From positions 8,693,501 to 8,757,500 of the forward strand of contig NC_060963.1 in NCBI RefSeq assembly GCF_910589235.1: a DNA stretch of 64,000 bases, in the 5' to 3' direction. The DNA is from Vespa crabro (lineage: Eukaryota; Arthropoda; Insecta; Hymenoptera; Vespidae). Of this stretch, positions 1 through 12,120 are shown in pieces (position 1 is the first letter of the stretch; every line of letters starts with the position of its first letter). The notes beneath the pieces were generated by a model. It saw only the letters and a program-made list of their open reading frames with translations. It was not told the DNA's origin and did not search any database. The position numbers were made by a program, and so were the translations under genes.

Positions 1-74
1 GATACATCTACAATAATTTTGATCATATTAATATCTATTCAATTGTAAATATAAATTTGTATTTATATTTTTAC

Positions 75-1779
75 CACGTGATCTAGAAGGGGGCCCACCC
101 ATTACCACTGTAGCTGGTATTCTCTTACATTGATGATGCTGTGCATCGAGTGTATTCAACACTATTTTTATCAAAGCTTGTAATTGATTACACCACGGTT
201 GTTGACTGTATTGACACTAAAAAATACCAAATAGTATTGTACTTTTATTTGTGATTTTATTTAATTTATTAAATTATTCATTAGATCAGAGTTTTCAATT
301 TTTACCTTATATAATATTACAAGAAGAGACATCAACCAAGATCGTCTAATATGTGGTTCTAAATACCAAAGACTATATGTAGGTTGTTGATGATCCGTCG
401 GAGGAACACCTTGTGGTGGACAAGGACAATGTTGTAATATAGCCAAAACTGGTGGTGTCATTACCCAACCCATTACATGATTCTGGTCTAATAATTGTGG
501 TAAATTAGCCACGAAGACATTGAATACTGGAGAAAGTCTATTTATAAATGAGAAATTATTTTTTTTTATATATATATATACATACTTTTTTTATATAAAT
601 AAGATATTTTATCGAAATAAGAAATATAAAGATGTTACCTTAATCGTTGTGGAGAAATGTGAAATGTTCGTTCTGTTTGATTATATCCCAACAAAAGATA
701 CAAATGTCGTAAAACTATTCCCTGCGTCTTCGATAATGGTTTTTCATCTGTCGGATATGCCTATTCAAATTGTTTACAAATTAAATTTTATAATATATAA
801 ATTCATTTAAATCGTATCAATATTAACTTACTTGATCTTGCCTAGAAAGAAATTGCATTAAAAGAAAAACTAATAGGTGAATGGTTTCTTTATCAGCTTC
901 TTCAAAATCAACAATTTTATGCGTATAACTTGGTAAAGTACCACCTTCGTCGACCATATTCAATGAATGTACATGGCCATCTGTAAATATTAAATTACAT
1001 TAAATCTCTTTTTATTAACAATACTAAAACAAAAGTAAATAATCAGATTACTTGAAAGAAAATCGCTTTATTATTTCGCATGCTAGTATATGTTACCGAG
1101 TGAATGATAGGTATTACACTTTTTGATATTATTTTTTACTTATTAATATCAATTTTAGACAAATTTAGACTATTTTATACGATCTATTGAACGCTATATA
1201 ACTTCTATATCTCATGTTAAATTATCTAGGAAGCACAGTGAACGAACATGCGCATGTTAAAAAACTATAAGCCATTGCAATCATTCATTAAATAGGTAAA
1301 TGAGAAAAGGAAATCGTGCAAAGTGCGTATGGATGCATTATTCTTAAAATACTTATGATTAATTTTTTTCCAGATAAAAATATTTTGCACAGAGTACGAT
1401 GTAAGTTAAAGTTTAAATGAAAGAGATAAAAAAAATGTTAATTATCTAAAGGGGTTATTAAAATGAGTTTAATCAGGAAAACAAGAATTTGCTTATCTTA
1501 TACTCCGATTTTAATGGAACATTATTATACTTACCAGACGATCCGCATATAAAAATTATGTTTTAAAGTCCTGATATAATACGTTGATCGCGTACACAAA
1601 GGGGGAACATTTATGCATACATATATTGTTCATATCTAAAAGCGATGCGATTGCAACTACACTACCTGAAATACTGTTATTAGGTGGGGTGGGCCCCAGC
1701 AACTGACCCAGTCCAAATCTGGAGCTCTTGCGCTTCAAAATAGGTGCGGAATATTGTCGACTATAGACCTTTTCCTTTT
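75..1779 (-). CDS. unc79: unc79 exons 23-27 (residues about 1281-1533, last in window)
   Basis: Exons 1779-1666, 980-832, 760-639, 537-306 and 216-75. Exon 23 gives KVYSRQYSAPILKRKSSRFG and a Pro/Asn tail. Exon 24 gives HLLVFLLMQFLSRQDQ, exon 25 LRHLYLLLGYNQTERTFHIS, exon 26 FNVFVANLPQLLDQN followed by YLEPHIRRSWLMSLLVILYK, and exon 27 LQALIKIVLNTLDAQHHQCK. Exon 27 ends in phase 1 at a GT donor (74-73), and the remaining 72 bases to the window edge are intron. The rest of the gene lies to the left of the window. Confidence 0.9.
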
Positions 1780-4700
1780 CTGCAAGCGGGAAACAGGGAA
1801 TAATGATGCTAATACATTGGAAATCATGATGATGCAACGTGCATCATGATTATTTTAATTAGCTAATCTCATGGATTCTAAGTCTAAAAGGTTTGAATAC
1901 ATAGAAATGATATTGACTGTTCACTAAAAAATTATTCATTCTTTATATGGTTTTCACTTTATTTACAATTGTTCGCTCCTCCGTTAACTATAATATAATC
2001 AAAGGTCTAATAATCGCAGTAATCGTTCTATCATATAAATAAAATAATTGATTTAAAGTATAATAGGAAAAGATAATTTAAAATGATTTGTTTACTAAAC
2101 TTGACCTTAACAGGTATAGTGTTGTAGTCAAACATCATCTTCAGTCAAGTTATAAATACCTTGTTTAGTATCCTGCCTGGGGATCATCGATGCGGGTGCT
2201 GACATAGTTCGTTTATATGGCCACTTTGTTCCGAAATTCGCGCTCAGAGTTTTTACGGAACTCGTTCCACTTCCATCGGATTGAGAAAGCGCTTCGTGAG
2301 CTCTGTGTAATTTCTTTATGAAGACCTCGCTATTTAAATCGGTATTTCTGAGATCTACACGAAGAATATATTGATCATTATATCACTACTTTCTTTTGAA
2401 AAAAGTTCCTCGAATAAAATAAAGTACAGACCACGTAGATAAACTATGTCTCCAGATTTCTCTAAATTGATTTGAGCTTCAAGAAATACTGCGTCAAAAC
2501 GATTGAGAAAAAATTCCCAAGTTAAAATACGGCGATCACTTAAACAATTGTGAAGTTGATACAGCGATTGTAATACCATTGGCCGATCTTCGATTACTAA
2601 GTCGAATTGAGTTTCCAAACAAAGAATTAAAGACTGAAAGCATGGGATATTTATCTTACATAATACATTTGCAAAATTATCAATAAAAATTAAAAGACAT
2701 CACTTACACGTACGGCAGTATCATGAATTGTACCAAGATAAAGAGTAGCTCTTTGTGCAACATAGACGTTGCTATCGTCCATACTGGTGATTAAATAACA
2801 AAAAGCAATTGCTAATGCAGCTTGTAGACTTAAAACGTTTCGTAATGGCGTCGAATCCATAAATCTAGCGATCAGTGTTATTCTTTCCACTAAATACAAG
2901 TGATATTATTATTCAATTTGATATAATAAAAATATGAAATAGTTCTTTCATATTTACCTGCTAAAAATCTAATACGCCAATCAGAATTGTGAAATTCTTC
3001 TTTGATCAAGCGACAAAATGTATCGGTTCCACATGGTAGTGTCACACAATGCAACAACAAAGGTACAGTTACTTCAGCTATGTGAGAATATTCAGCATTC
3101 AAGAGTTCCCACAAACTAAATATTTATATTTAAATATTTATTAATTTTTCTTAAAAACCTTTTTACAGATCGACGCGTTAATTGAAGTCATAAAAACTCA
3201 CTTTCTTATCAATAAATTTTCTTGACACCAAATGAAGAAGCCTTGATGATCCTTAACCGCCGTATTAAATGCATCCCCATACAAACACATAACATTTAAA
3301 CATTGCAACATGTAATACAAAATGTCGGCTTTGTCGATAGTTTGAATCTCCTAGAATCATTAATGATAATAATAATTACTGACTCGTGATGTTTGTGAAG
3401 TATATATCTATAATTTGATTAGAACCTTAAGAAGTTTATGTATATATTGCAACTGTTCGGGTAATTCATCGATGGAAAATCGAAACTTTCCAACAGAGGT
3501 TTGCCAAAAATCGTCGAGCTCATTTTCCGGACTACAGTTCAAAGGTTGATCGTTTTCTCCTATGAGATGTGGTTTCGCTACGCTAACCGTTGCCGTAGCT
3601 AAAATTATTTTTATCAAAGAATCCTATGTGTTAAATAGTTAGTTTAAACAAGGAAAAAATCTCAACAACAAAAAAAATTAAACTTACCAACATCAGTATC
3701 CGAAAGGGTAACAGCTCGTGCTACGGCAGACATGACCTTTTCAGCTGGCATGATAGCTGCAAGATCCAACTGCTCCGAAACTGTTTCTACTGTGGCTGTC
3801 ATGATCTGTTCGAAGAACTGATATAAACGATCAAAATACCCGTTATTGCACGACATAGATTAGCCTACCGTGTTTTATGGTCATACAGGCCATTTCGTAG
3901 TAGAAGTTGAAGAAGAGAAAGAGAGAGAAAGAACATAGAGTTTAGACGAGCAGCATGCTACATTGTTAGCACACATAGGTGTTGTACACAATGATTCAGT
4001 GTATTCAGTAGAGCGTACATCTCTTTTTTGTTTGTTTCTTGGCGTATAATTACAACATATAGAAAAGAACGTACGTGAGGCATATGAACAAGGACACCGC
4101 CAACGGAGTGTAATTCTGGAACTGGCATATTAATGACAACATCTGGCTTCGAATCGCTTTTCCTAGTAGATTCTGGTGAACCCTTACGACCGTGATCTTC
4201 CACTGTTTCATCAACTACCGTCTAAAAGCATAATTTCTCTCAGATAACAAGCTCTTCAATCGTTTCAATAATAATCAACTTACGTCTGGTGGATAAGCCG
4301 GATTTTCTGGAGCCATGTAAGTGACCAATTGTAAACACAGTTGATGCCATATTACCCTTGACTCGCAATAACTGCATTCGTTTTTAGAGTTACAGATATG
4401 ACAATTGTTCCAGTTCGATGCTACTATTGATTTCATAAGATGACACGCGTTTTTACAGACCGAGGAGTTGATACCAGTGTGTTTATCAACGTCTTGTAGT
4501 TCCATCTTTTAACAGAAGAAAAAAAATCTGACATTCTCTTTTAGACGTTCTCTCGTTTTATGTATTTCGTTTTAGATTACCTGCTTTAATAGAATATCGA
4601 GCATAAGAATGCAACAAGATAAGTTTAATTCTGCGTTGGTATTAAATTCCATATGTCTTGGGGTAGGAATAGCATCATCAGAAAGGGGTGTTGATTTGCC

Positions 4701-6520
4701 TGATTCATTTTCTACGACTGAACTTACAAAAAGAAGTATTTCAATTCCATGAACAAGAGTTAGACTTAAACTTTGTAATTATATTTACTACTTACATATC
4801 GTATTGTCACCTTCAGTAGTTTTCATAGCTTTATTAGGTTTTTCTTCGGATTCTGTCGTGTTCATTTTACCCATTACCGCGACTCCATCACTGAACATTG
4901 AGAACAATTGACACAGCGGAATCATAATTTCTAACATCGTCAAAGTCTGAAGCCAATTAAGCGCTTGTTCTTGCACTTTTGGGCTGGTATTGATGAATCT
5001 TTTCGCTACGAAATTATACATCTTTTTTGCATCAAAACCTAATGGACTCATGTCCGGATCCAAAATTTTACTGCAATTCAAACGTAATAATATGTTAAAA
5101 TTCATAATAGCTATGTATCGATGAAGACAAATGTAATTATAGATAATATATATACCAAAGAATCATTTTTAATTCGTGAAGTTCATGTTCCGGTACGTCA
5201 TTAACCATAGCTTCCATCCAATGTGGCATTACGTAATCCCATACGTCGGTTGTGATTACCTCGTAAGGAACTAAGCAAAAAAGCCGATTTAAACCATCTT
5301 TCAAATGTGACGTTCTCGAGGCCAAAGTCTCCCTAGTTAAATAATGAATAATTTATTTCAGTTAAGTTTTATTTATTATATTAAAACATCGATTATGATT
5401 TCGTATACTTACAGGCACTTTAGAAAAATGTTTGAAATGGTTCTTACCAATGACCTCCGACTCTAACGTAATCAGCTGGATGTGGTAAAAGGCAGGAAAT
5501 GAAGACATCGTAATGGGTTTTCATAACTTTAGATAGCCAACCACAGACATACTCGGTTTTTAGTTTTTCAAGCGCACTTTCAGCTTGGCCTATGAATCAA
5601 TAAAAAATTTTATTATAAATTGTAAAATACAATTTTATTAGATAGGAACGTACAATCAGGATATATGTACACATTGGAAAGCACATTGTGTATGTTCGGT
5701 AAATGCTACATTCGTTATTGTTATACAAATGACAAAGATACGTAAAGCTAGCAACCACAAATGAACAATGAGAATAAATAGTTAGGTATTATTAATTATT
5801 CGATTAATAATATATAAGAATAATTTGATATTCTTTTTTTTAATATTGTAATATAGCGAACACTTTGATCTTGTTTGATTATATAAATGAGATCAGCTAT
5901 GAATCGATCAATCAATGAAAAGTTCAAACATTGGTATTTACACGTGAATAAGATTCACTACTTTTCTATACGTTTAGTTTCCATGCATAGAATTCAATGA
6001 GTCGAAGAAAGCTTGTACACACGAAAACATATTAAGCGGTATTATTAATATTACTACCTCCTTTTCAAATTCTATACATCGAAAACAAAGTATTGATAGC
6101 CGCGACGCAGACGCACTCGCTTCTTTAATATTTATCATATCTATCTAACAAAAAGATTTTTTTTGTATTCGTGTAATACAACAACAGTATGATAATTTAT
6201 ATGCGAACAAATATGTACGACAAATCAGTATTTTTTTAAATACATCAATACTCATCTCTATGTGTGTATATACATACATGCATATGCAAAGGCAATATCT
6301 TATTCAACGTCAACATGATGCGATATATAGGCGCCGATCTCGAAAAAGTTTTGATTTATTTTCATCTATTGATTAATATTTGGATATTAACGTTTTTTTA
6401 TTAATACTTTAGATATCCAATAAATTTTACTTGTTGATATTATAATAAATACTTTTTGATCAATTGTTTCTTCATAGGATACAGTATCGAGTTGTGTTAT
6501 AAAATAAATAAATAAAAGCA

Positions 6521-6584
<64 letters not shown>

Positions 6585-9500
6585 AAAAAGATATAGGCTT
6601 AAAAACAAGAAATAAATAAAAATATTCTGTATAGATAAACGAGCATCGATAAGTTAAACATACGGCTTGGAATATTTATTTTCGGCATTCGACGCCTACT
6701 TATATAACAACGAGTCATAACAGCGTGCCATAAACAATCGAGGAAACATCGAATATAAATCGAATGTTTCGACCGTACTTGAACGGGATACATAGATACA
6801 TGGTACGTATATATATACGTAAGAGATTCGTGTAGTAAAAGCCAAAGTCCACAAGGATCCATTGATTAAGTGCGTTCAATGAAATACCATCGAAGAGAAT
6901 ACGACAATTAATTTCATAAATAAATAGCATAAGCACGGATAAAGAACGCTGATCAAAGATTGTCATCAGTAAAATCTGTGAATACGATGATAAATAGCGA
7001 CGTATAAGAGTTATGTATTAATGTTAATGTTTGAGAGCGATTTCGGTGCGTCGAATGTGCCTACGATCGCGGCCATTTTCTACCTACGTTCATCTACGTT
7101 CTACTTCAAATAGTGTATATGCGAAGTGTTAAATTACCAACAGAAAAGATAAGGTGCATAAGGCTTTTTTTAGTACCATCGAAAGAGTAGGCAGTGACAT
7201 GAAACCAATGAAATAGCATTGACAATAAACGCCCGAGTATTTCGATCGGAGTATCCTGGTTCGGGGTACAAAGTCCCACGAGTAGCCAAACGCCATATCT
7301 TCCTAAAAGTTGTCTCTCCTCGAGTGTTGTAGGATCGCATTGACCCGATCCACCAGCTGCAGAGAAGTTACTACTTCCAAGACCGCCACCGCTACCACCT
7401 CCAGAACCACCTCCGCTAATGCCGCTACTGCCACCACCACCGCCACTGCTTCCTGGGAATCCTGTGCTGCCCTTATTAGTACTTATTTCTGAGATGTCGC
7501 GGTTACTATCCATACTTAGCGGTTCAGCTTCCTTGAGCAGGCTGCAAATAAAAAAGAGAAATTTTGTCAAAGATCTATCGATCGCAATCCTCCGTCACGT
7601 CTGGTTGTCGTCGATTACTTTCTCGCGCAATTTTCTTTTTTCCTTTCTTTTTTGTTCAATCTTTCCTGCCATCAAATCGATCGACATTCTCTGTGTACTT
7701 ACCTACGTCCTTCAAAATTTTTACTTTCTTTGATTCTTTCTCAATTATTTTTATTTCATACATATTATACATTCTCAATAACAATATCAGTAATGATTTT
7801 TTCTTAACTCTGAACGACGTTAGGTGAAATATGATCGAACATCGAAGAAACTTTGCTTCCACGTTCAATATCGTAGCGAGTCCTTTCATAACTCGAACAT
7901 CGATCATTATTGATAATAAAAAGCATTTTATTTTCTATAGATATTCACTTGGAATATACTCTCATAGCTATGAAAGGACATATCGCGAAATCTTCAGTAA
8001 GATAATGTCGATCATTCACGTCGAAGCATATTTCAACAGAAATGTTAATATCGATTGATAAATATTAATGAAAAATATATATTGAATTACGTCGACCACA
8101 ACTTTAACTGACAGCCGTGCCTTTGGATCGCGATAAATTAATTAATAGATGTGGAAAGCTAAATAGAATGATTCTAAACAGAGGAGTATAGTGGATTTCT
8201 GCGATTTGTAAAGAGAAATGGACACTTTTCATTCAGTAATGTCATCTTTGAGATTCCAGCTACAAGAACTAACATTCATATTATGTTAGTATATTTAATA
8301 AATAAAAATAAAAGGATCAATAAAAATTTGGTGATCGATCATGAAGTGGCGATCGTGCGTAGATAAATCTAACGAGACTTAGAGAAATATCACAAGCTAT
8401 CATGCAGCATACCAGTGTACTTTAATGATTATTTGATTCATATGTTTCCTTTTCCTTTTGATAGTAGTACTATCTTTATTTTATTGTTTATATTGTCGAA
8501 AAATACCAGGTACTGTTGTGCGATATCCAGGATGTTTTACAAGACGGCATCTCCGGTAAGGCATAGCGCAACTTCTAAGGTGCAGTTTCCTATGTTCTAC
8601 TGTAGGCGAACGCTTTTAAATTATCTATCTTGTGGAGAAACGTGTAATAAAAAAAATATGGAGAGGAGAGAGAGAGAGAGAGAGAGAGAAATAAAGAGAG
8701 GGTGTCGTGTTTAAAAGCTGCTGGATGGAACTATGCTCGTATAATATATATCTTAAATCAAATTCTATGTGCGCTATTCTAATCTCCTTTTGTCAGATTA
8801 TCATGAAGACAATTTTCTGCACGGGCATCGCTTCATCCGCATCGTACATATCCAAGGCAAACATACAGAGCTTTCTTTGATCACATTTGATGGATTTTGA
8901 TATTACAAATTTCGATGGAACTTTCTAATAATCATTGATTTTGTTATCGTAATAGTCCATTAAAGGTAATAACTCAGTATCATGTCTTACCAAGCAGGTT
9001 GGACCAGCACGAACAAACACGTAAAGCAACAATGAACCTGCGGTTGTTCATTAGTATGCATCGAGAATTTCAATCATAGAACTCGTTAACTCGTTAATGA
9101 CCTTGTGCCTTAACGATTTTCATATTTGTCCTCAACGATGCGATTGGATAATTCGAAAATATGCTTATGTCTTTTCATTACCATGATTTCTTATGGCTCA
9201 TTTATAAATCACTTATTAAAATTCAGTTACCATTAAAATTAACAATTTTTCAATTGCATCTTACAAGATAAGAAGTAATCTTTATTCTTTTTATGTGTTC
9301 GTATCTGCATACCCGTGCACCATACACGTTAATATGTAGGTATCAATTAATCGCGATGTTAAAACATTTTGGGACAATAAGTATGACACAAAATATCACA
9401 TAATGAAGTGACATCCTTCATTTAATCATTTCTTTTTCTTGTTTTTTTAGAATAAATCATCAATAGAATAATATTGATCATTCATCCCATTAGAATATTA

Positions 9501-11682
9501 TTGAGATGTATGTAAGTAAATAATAAGTATATAAATACATATAATGTGCTTCATCAATAGGATTCGATTGAAACGATATTTAAAAAACTATTAAAAAAAA
9601 ATGAAAAAAGAAGAAAAAATAGAACAAAATAAAGATATGATTAATGTTATGCGATCGCTTTTTTTGTTTTAGCAGAACTCGTGATTACCATTTGCAACTT
9701 TAATCACGATGGTCCTTATCGCGTTATGACGTTCGTGCAAAACGATCATTTCTTTTTTCAATAACATTTTATTCTTCTTGTATTCGTCATTTCTAAACGA
9801 TAAGCGATACATGATTGTTTAAAAAATTTCATAATTCGTGCATTTGCTCACCTGACGATAGCTTGAACCAAATAAGTTCGGGTTTGAGCGTCGAGTTGTG
9901 AGATATGTGGCAGAGCCATGTGATAAATGTGATCACCACCACGACGATTATTGTGCCGAATATTGTGACATTGCTGACAATAACGAATTGGATGATTTCC
10001 ATTATAACTTGCACATTCCGTTGAAAAGCAAACGCTGATCGCCGATTTGTCCGATGCTCTACAATTCTTAAACATTCAAAAATTTCTTTTCAAATATCGT
10101 TTATCTTAATATATATAAATATATATATATATATGTGTATATATATATATATATAAATGTGTGTGTATGTGTGTGTATATATATATAAATTATAGAGAAG
10201 GAAAATATATATATATATACCTTGTTTTCACAAACCATTGACACCTGTTGCATCGGATGTAAGATGTCGTAAAACATTTGATTTGGATGTTCACGATGAA
10301 TCTCGTTAGCACATTCGATACAAAGATAAAGAGGTGGTGGTGATTCGGTAGCGAAAGTAATCGAAATTCTATGGTCGTAACAAACCTTTCCTGCTTCGGC
10401 ATTGCCAGCGTTTGGACAAGAATCTCTCTGACATACGAAAGGAGAAAGATCATCTGTAACGATATGTAACGAATAATTACAACATACAATCGATGTCATA
10501 GGAAAATTTTAATAAAACTTACTTGCGAATTTAACTAAAACCGCTCGACGATCAAATAAATTTGGATTGAACGAAGGCCAATAGTAAAATAATAATTTTG
10601 CAGCGGATGCTCTTGCTGGTGCGGTGCCATAAGCGATCACGCACAATATATCCTTAACTACTCCTGGCTTTAACGTCATTAAACATTCCAGTAATTGACA
10701 GTGATGTGCTGGAACATACGACAAATTTATTATATTTTCTTTTTTAATTGCATCATTCACGACTTGAACAATTATGATAATAAGAAAGCACCTGGATTAT
10801 TAGAGTATTGAAAAATCATCATTATCACTGCCGCAATGGATTGACTGGAAGAATTTTCATTACCATCTTCGGTTTTTCTTGCTAAAATATGTAAAGAAAA
10901 AAAAATAAAAAATAAAATAGAAAAAGAAACCGTTTTTAATATATTTCACAATATCATCGATTGAAAATACTTACTTATTGTAAATGGTAGAATATAAAAA
11001 CATAAATAATTAACGATATCTTGATGAAGTTCCATCGGTAAAACAGAGATAGAACTTGCCGCTAAATATGGCATATTATCGATCAGATCATGTTCAAGAA
11101 ATGGTAAAAGGCAAGCCAGACATTGTAACAAAGCTTGTCCAAAGGCTAAATAATAAGAATTAGATTAATTTATGAAAATATTGGTATACAATGGTTGTAT
11201 TTCTCATAATATAAGAAAACTAACGTACCTTGTAAACCAATATGGATCAAAGGAATAACATCCATCAACTGAGTCAAAGCATTATACAATTGTTTGTAAT
11301 CCAAATTAGGATAAAGAGCCATGCGTTCAGAATCAAATTTTTGCGACTTGATCATTTCCAATGGTGCTTCTCTGGCTTCTTTCAATACAGCTAGAAATAA
11401 TCAAAATATAAAAATCAATAAATTTTCAATGATCGTAAAGTTAAATAGTTGATTACGTACATAACAAAGTTTGCGACAAGTGCTTTACGGTATTGGCCAT
11501 GTCAGTACCAGATGGAAGCGGTTGACTACCGTGAAGAAGCCTTTGATAATATTCATTTAAATTGGTTAATTTTAAAGTATCTATAAAGAAATATATATTT
11601 TTCAGTATAATCATTCGAAAAAAATAACTTGAAGACATTTATAAATGAATGAATACACACACGCTGCAAACTTTGTTCCCAT
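75..11682 (-). CDS. unc79: UNC79 homologue, NALCN channel complex subunit (5' portion, partial)
   Basis: UNC79 is a very large HEAT/armadillo-like protein that, with UNC80, binds and stabilises the NALCN sodium-leak channel controlling neuronal resting excitability. Coding exons in transcript order (high to low coordinate): 11682-11661, 11580-11461, 11390-11229, 11145-10975, 10881-10792, 10708-10523, 10453-10221, 10066-9852, 7541-7177, 5589-5448, 5332-5156, 5070-4796, 4717-4581, 4505-4284, 4221-4075, 3805-3688, 3598-3426, 3350-3202, 3115-2958, 2889-2708, 2633-2432, 2354-2160, 1779-1666, 980-832, 760-639, 537-306, 216-75. All have GT-AG borders on the minus strand and compatible phases, totalling 4,600 nt (1,533 codons plus one base). 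Family hallmarks include PSGTDMANTVKHLSQTLL near the N-terminus and EPHIRRSW near residue 1470. Vertebrate UNC79 is over 2,500 residues, so roughly the last 40% lies beyond the left edge. Identification is by remembered similarity; the short first exon is the least certain part. Confidence 0.93.
981..1665 (-). other. unc79 introns in the 3' half of the captured gene
   Basis: The gap 981-1665 (685 bp) between exons 23 and 24 and the gap 1780-2159 (380 bp) between exons 22 and 23 are AT-rich with frequent stops in every frame. No conserved peptide, repeat or RNA-like structure was seen in either. Confidence 0.7.
2160..3598 (-). CDS. unc79: unc79 exons 17-22 (residues about 928-1280)
   Basis: Exons 3598-3426, 3350-3202, 3115-2958, 2889-2708, 2633-2432 and 2354-2160. 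They encode typical UNC79 repeats: FWQTSVGKFRFSIDELPEQL, ADILYYMLQCLNVMCLYGDA, LWELLNAEYSHIAEVTVPLL, IARFMDSTPLRNVLSLQAAL, LTWEFFLNRFDAVFLEAQIN and KLHRAHEALSQSDGSG. The exon 17 donor is GTTCTA, which keeps GT but departs from the consensus; the phase (0) and family alignment still support it. Exon 22 ends in a basic, Ser-rich region (KWPYKRTMSAPASMIPR) that looks disordered. Confidence 0.9.
3688..5589 (-). CDS. unc79: unc79 exons 10-16 (residues about 522-927)
   Basis: Exons 5589-5448, 5332-5156, 5070-4796, 4717-4581, 4505-4284, 4221-4075 and 3805-3688. Conserved blocks are YDVFISCLLPHPADYVRVGG, LKDGLNRLFCLVPYEVIT, VQEQALNWLQTLTMLEIMIP followed by CQLFSMFSDGV, and LNLSCCILMLDILLKQMELQ. A second Cys cluster (CHICNSKNECSYCESR) lies in exon 14. 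Exon 15 is a charged linker ending at HMPH before a GTACGT donor. Exon 16 was started at the AG before IMTATVETV because the frame further upstream contains a stop; open sequence at 3,806-3,857 is therefore treated as intron. Confidence 0.9.
5590..7176 (-). other. unc79 intron 9 with an (AG)n microsatellite
   Basis: This 1.6-kb intron separates exon 9 from exon 10. It is AT-rich and contains a pure (AG)n run at about 6,521-6,577. Short open frames on both strands have no family resemblance. The protein alignment does not require a missing exon here. Confidence 0.7.
6521..6577. repeat. (AG)n microsatellite
   Basis: Nearly pure AG dinucleotides in unc79 intron 9, about 28 units with one interruption. 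Confidence 0.95.
7177..10453 (-). CDS. unc79: unc79 exons 7-9 (Cys-rich segment and Gly-rich insert)
   Basis: Exons 10453-10221, 10066-9852 and 7541-7177 cover about residues 251-521. Exons 7 and 8 carry paired Cys/His motifs (PPPLYLCIECANEIHREH, NHPIRYCQQCHNIRH) that resemble zinc-binding knuckles and are shared with vertebrate UNC79; metal binding is an inference. Exon 9 resumes after a 2.3-kb intron with SLLKEAEPL. It then carries a low-complexity Gly/Ser stretch (about residues 424-467) and ends in the conserved block LLGRYGVWLLVGLCTP followed by LLSMLFHWFHVTAYSFDG. The Gly-rich part is probably a disordered loop that varies between species. Confidence 0.9.
7542..9851 (-). other. unc79 intron 8
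   Basis: This 2.3-kb intron lies between exons 8 and 9. It is AT-rich, with a short (AG)n run near 8,664-8,700. The open frames at 7.4-8.1 kb on the plus strand and the 99-codon frame at 8,415-8,714 lack coding character. Nothing else supportable was seen. Confidence 0.7.
10523..11580 (-). CDS. unc79: unc79 exons 2-6 (residues about 8-250)
   Basis: Five exons (11580-11461, 11390-11229, 11145-10975, 10881-10792, 10708-10523), separated by short introns of about 70-95 bp, all phase 1. They encode the N-terminal helical repeats. Recognisable family segments are NEYYQRLLHG, YPNLDYKQLYNALTQLMDV, CLLPFLEHDLIDNMPYLA, HHCQLLECLM, DILCVIAYG and LLFYYWPSFNPNL. The regular leucine pattern fits paired helices; no membrane segment is seen. 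Exon 5 is a poorly conserved linker rich in Ser/Asn/Glu. Confidence 0.9.
11661..11682 (-). CDS. unc79: unc79 exon 1 (initiator exon, 22 coding nt)
   Basis: On the minus strand an ATG at 11682-11680 opens MGTKFAA and stops one base into the next codon at a GTGTGT donor (11660-11659). Exon 2 begins with the two bases needed to finish that codon, after an acceptor at 11582-11581. The joined N-terminus has the same length up to the LLHG motif as I recall for vertebrate UNC79, which starts MSTK. The donor is weak and the exon very short, so a different upstream start exon remains possible. Confidence 0.6.
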
Positions 11683-11692
11683 TGTGTATTTT

Positions 11693-12120
11693 TTTCTTTC
11701 ACATAAATTTATCAATAAATTTCACAATCGTTCGAGTTATAAATTTTTTCCGTTTTTCTTGTCAAAAACACAAATTTCATCGGTAAGAAAATGATGAATT
11801 GATTACATCACTACACCAAAAGATCGATAATTCTTTTAGAAAAACAAAACATTCGAAAAAGTTCTTTTTAATCGCAATAGTTTCATTTCCGTCATATTCA
11901 CACATTTCATATAAAAGATTTCTTCACAGTATCATCAGAAGAGGTCCATCGCAACACACGCCTCAACTGCGAATGAGCGCGCATGCAGTATCGACCTATT
12001 TTTGGGGAAGAAGGGAGGGTTTTACGATACTGCGCTTTCGCATCTTTCTCCTCATCCCTTTCGCTCTATCAGAAGCTGTGAGCAAAAGAACGACGTACCG
12101 CGTATAACTCAAAATAAAAT
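11693..12120. promoter_or_regulatory. Probable unc79 promoter / 5' UTR region
   Basis: Sequence directly upstream (higher coordinate) of the unc79 ATG. After about 250 AT-rich bases, 11,940-12,110 becomes GC-richer with CpG-containing stretches such as GCGCGCATGC, which is unusual in this AT-rich genome and typical of insect promoters. No TATA box was identified. The call rests on position and base composition only. Confidence 0.35.

Noticed and set aside
3806..3860. Upstream extension of unc79 exon 16 (frame opening MSCNNGYF)
   Set aside because: The frame has a stop just upstream with no acceptor. The AG before IMTATVETV gives the right phase and matches the family.
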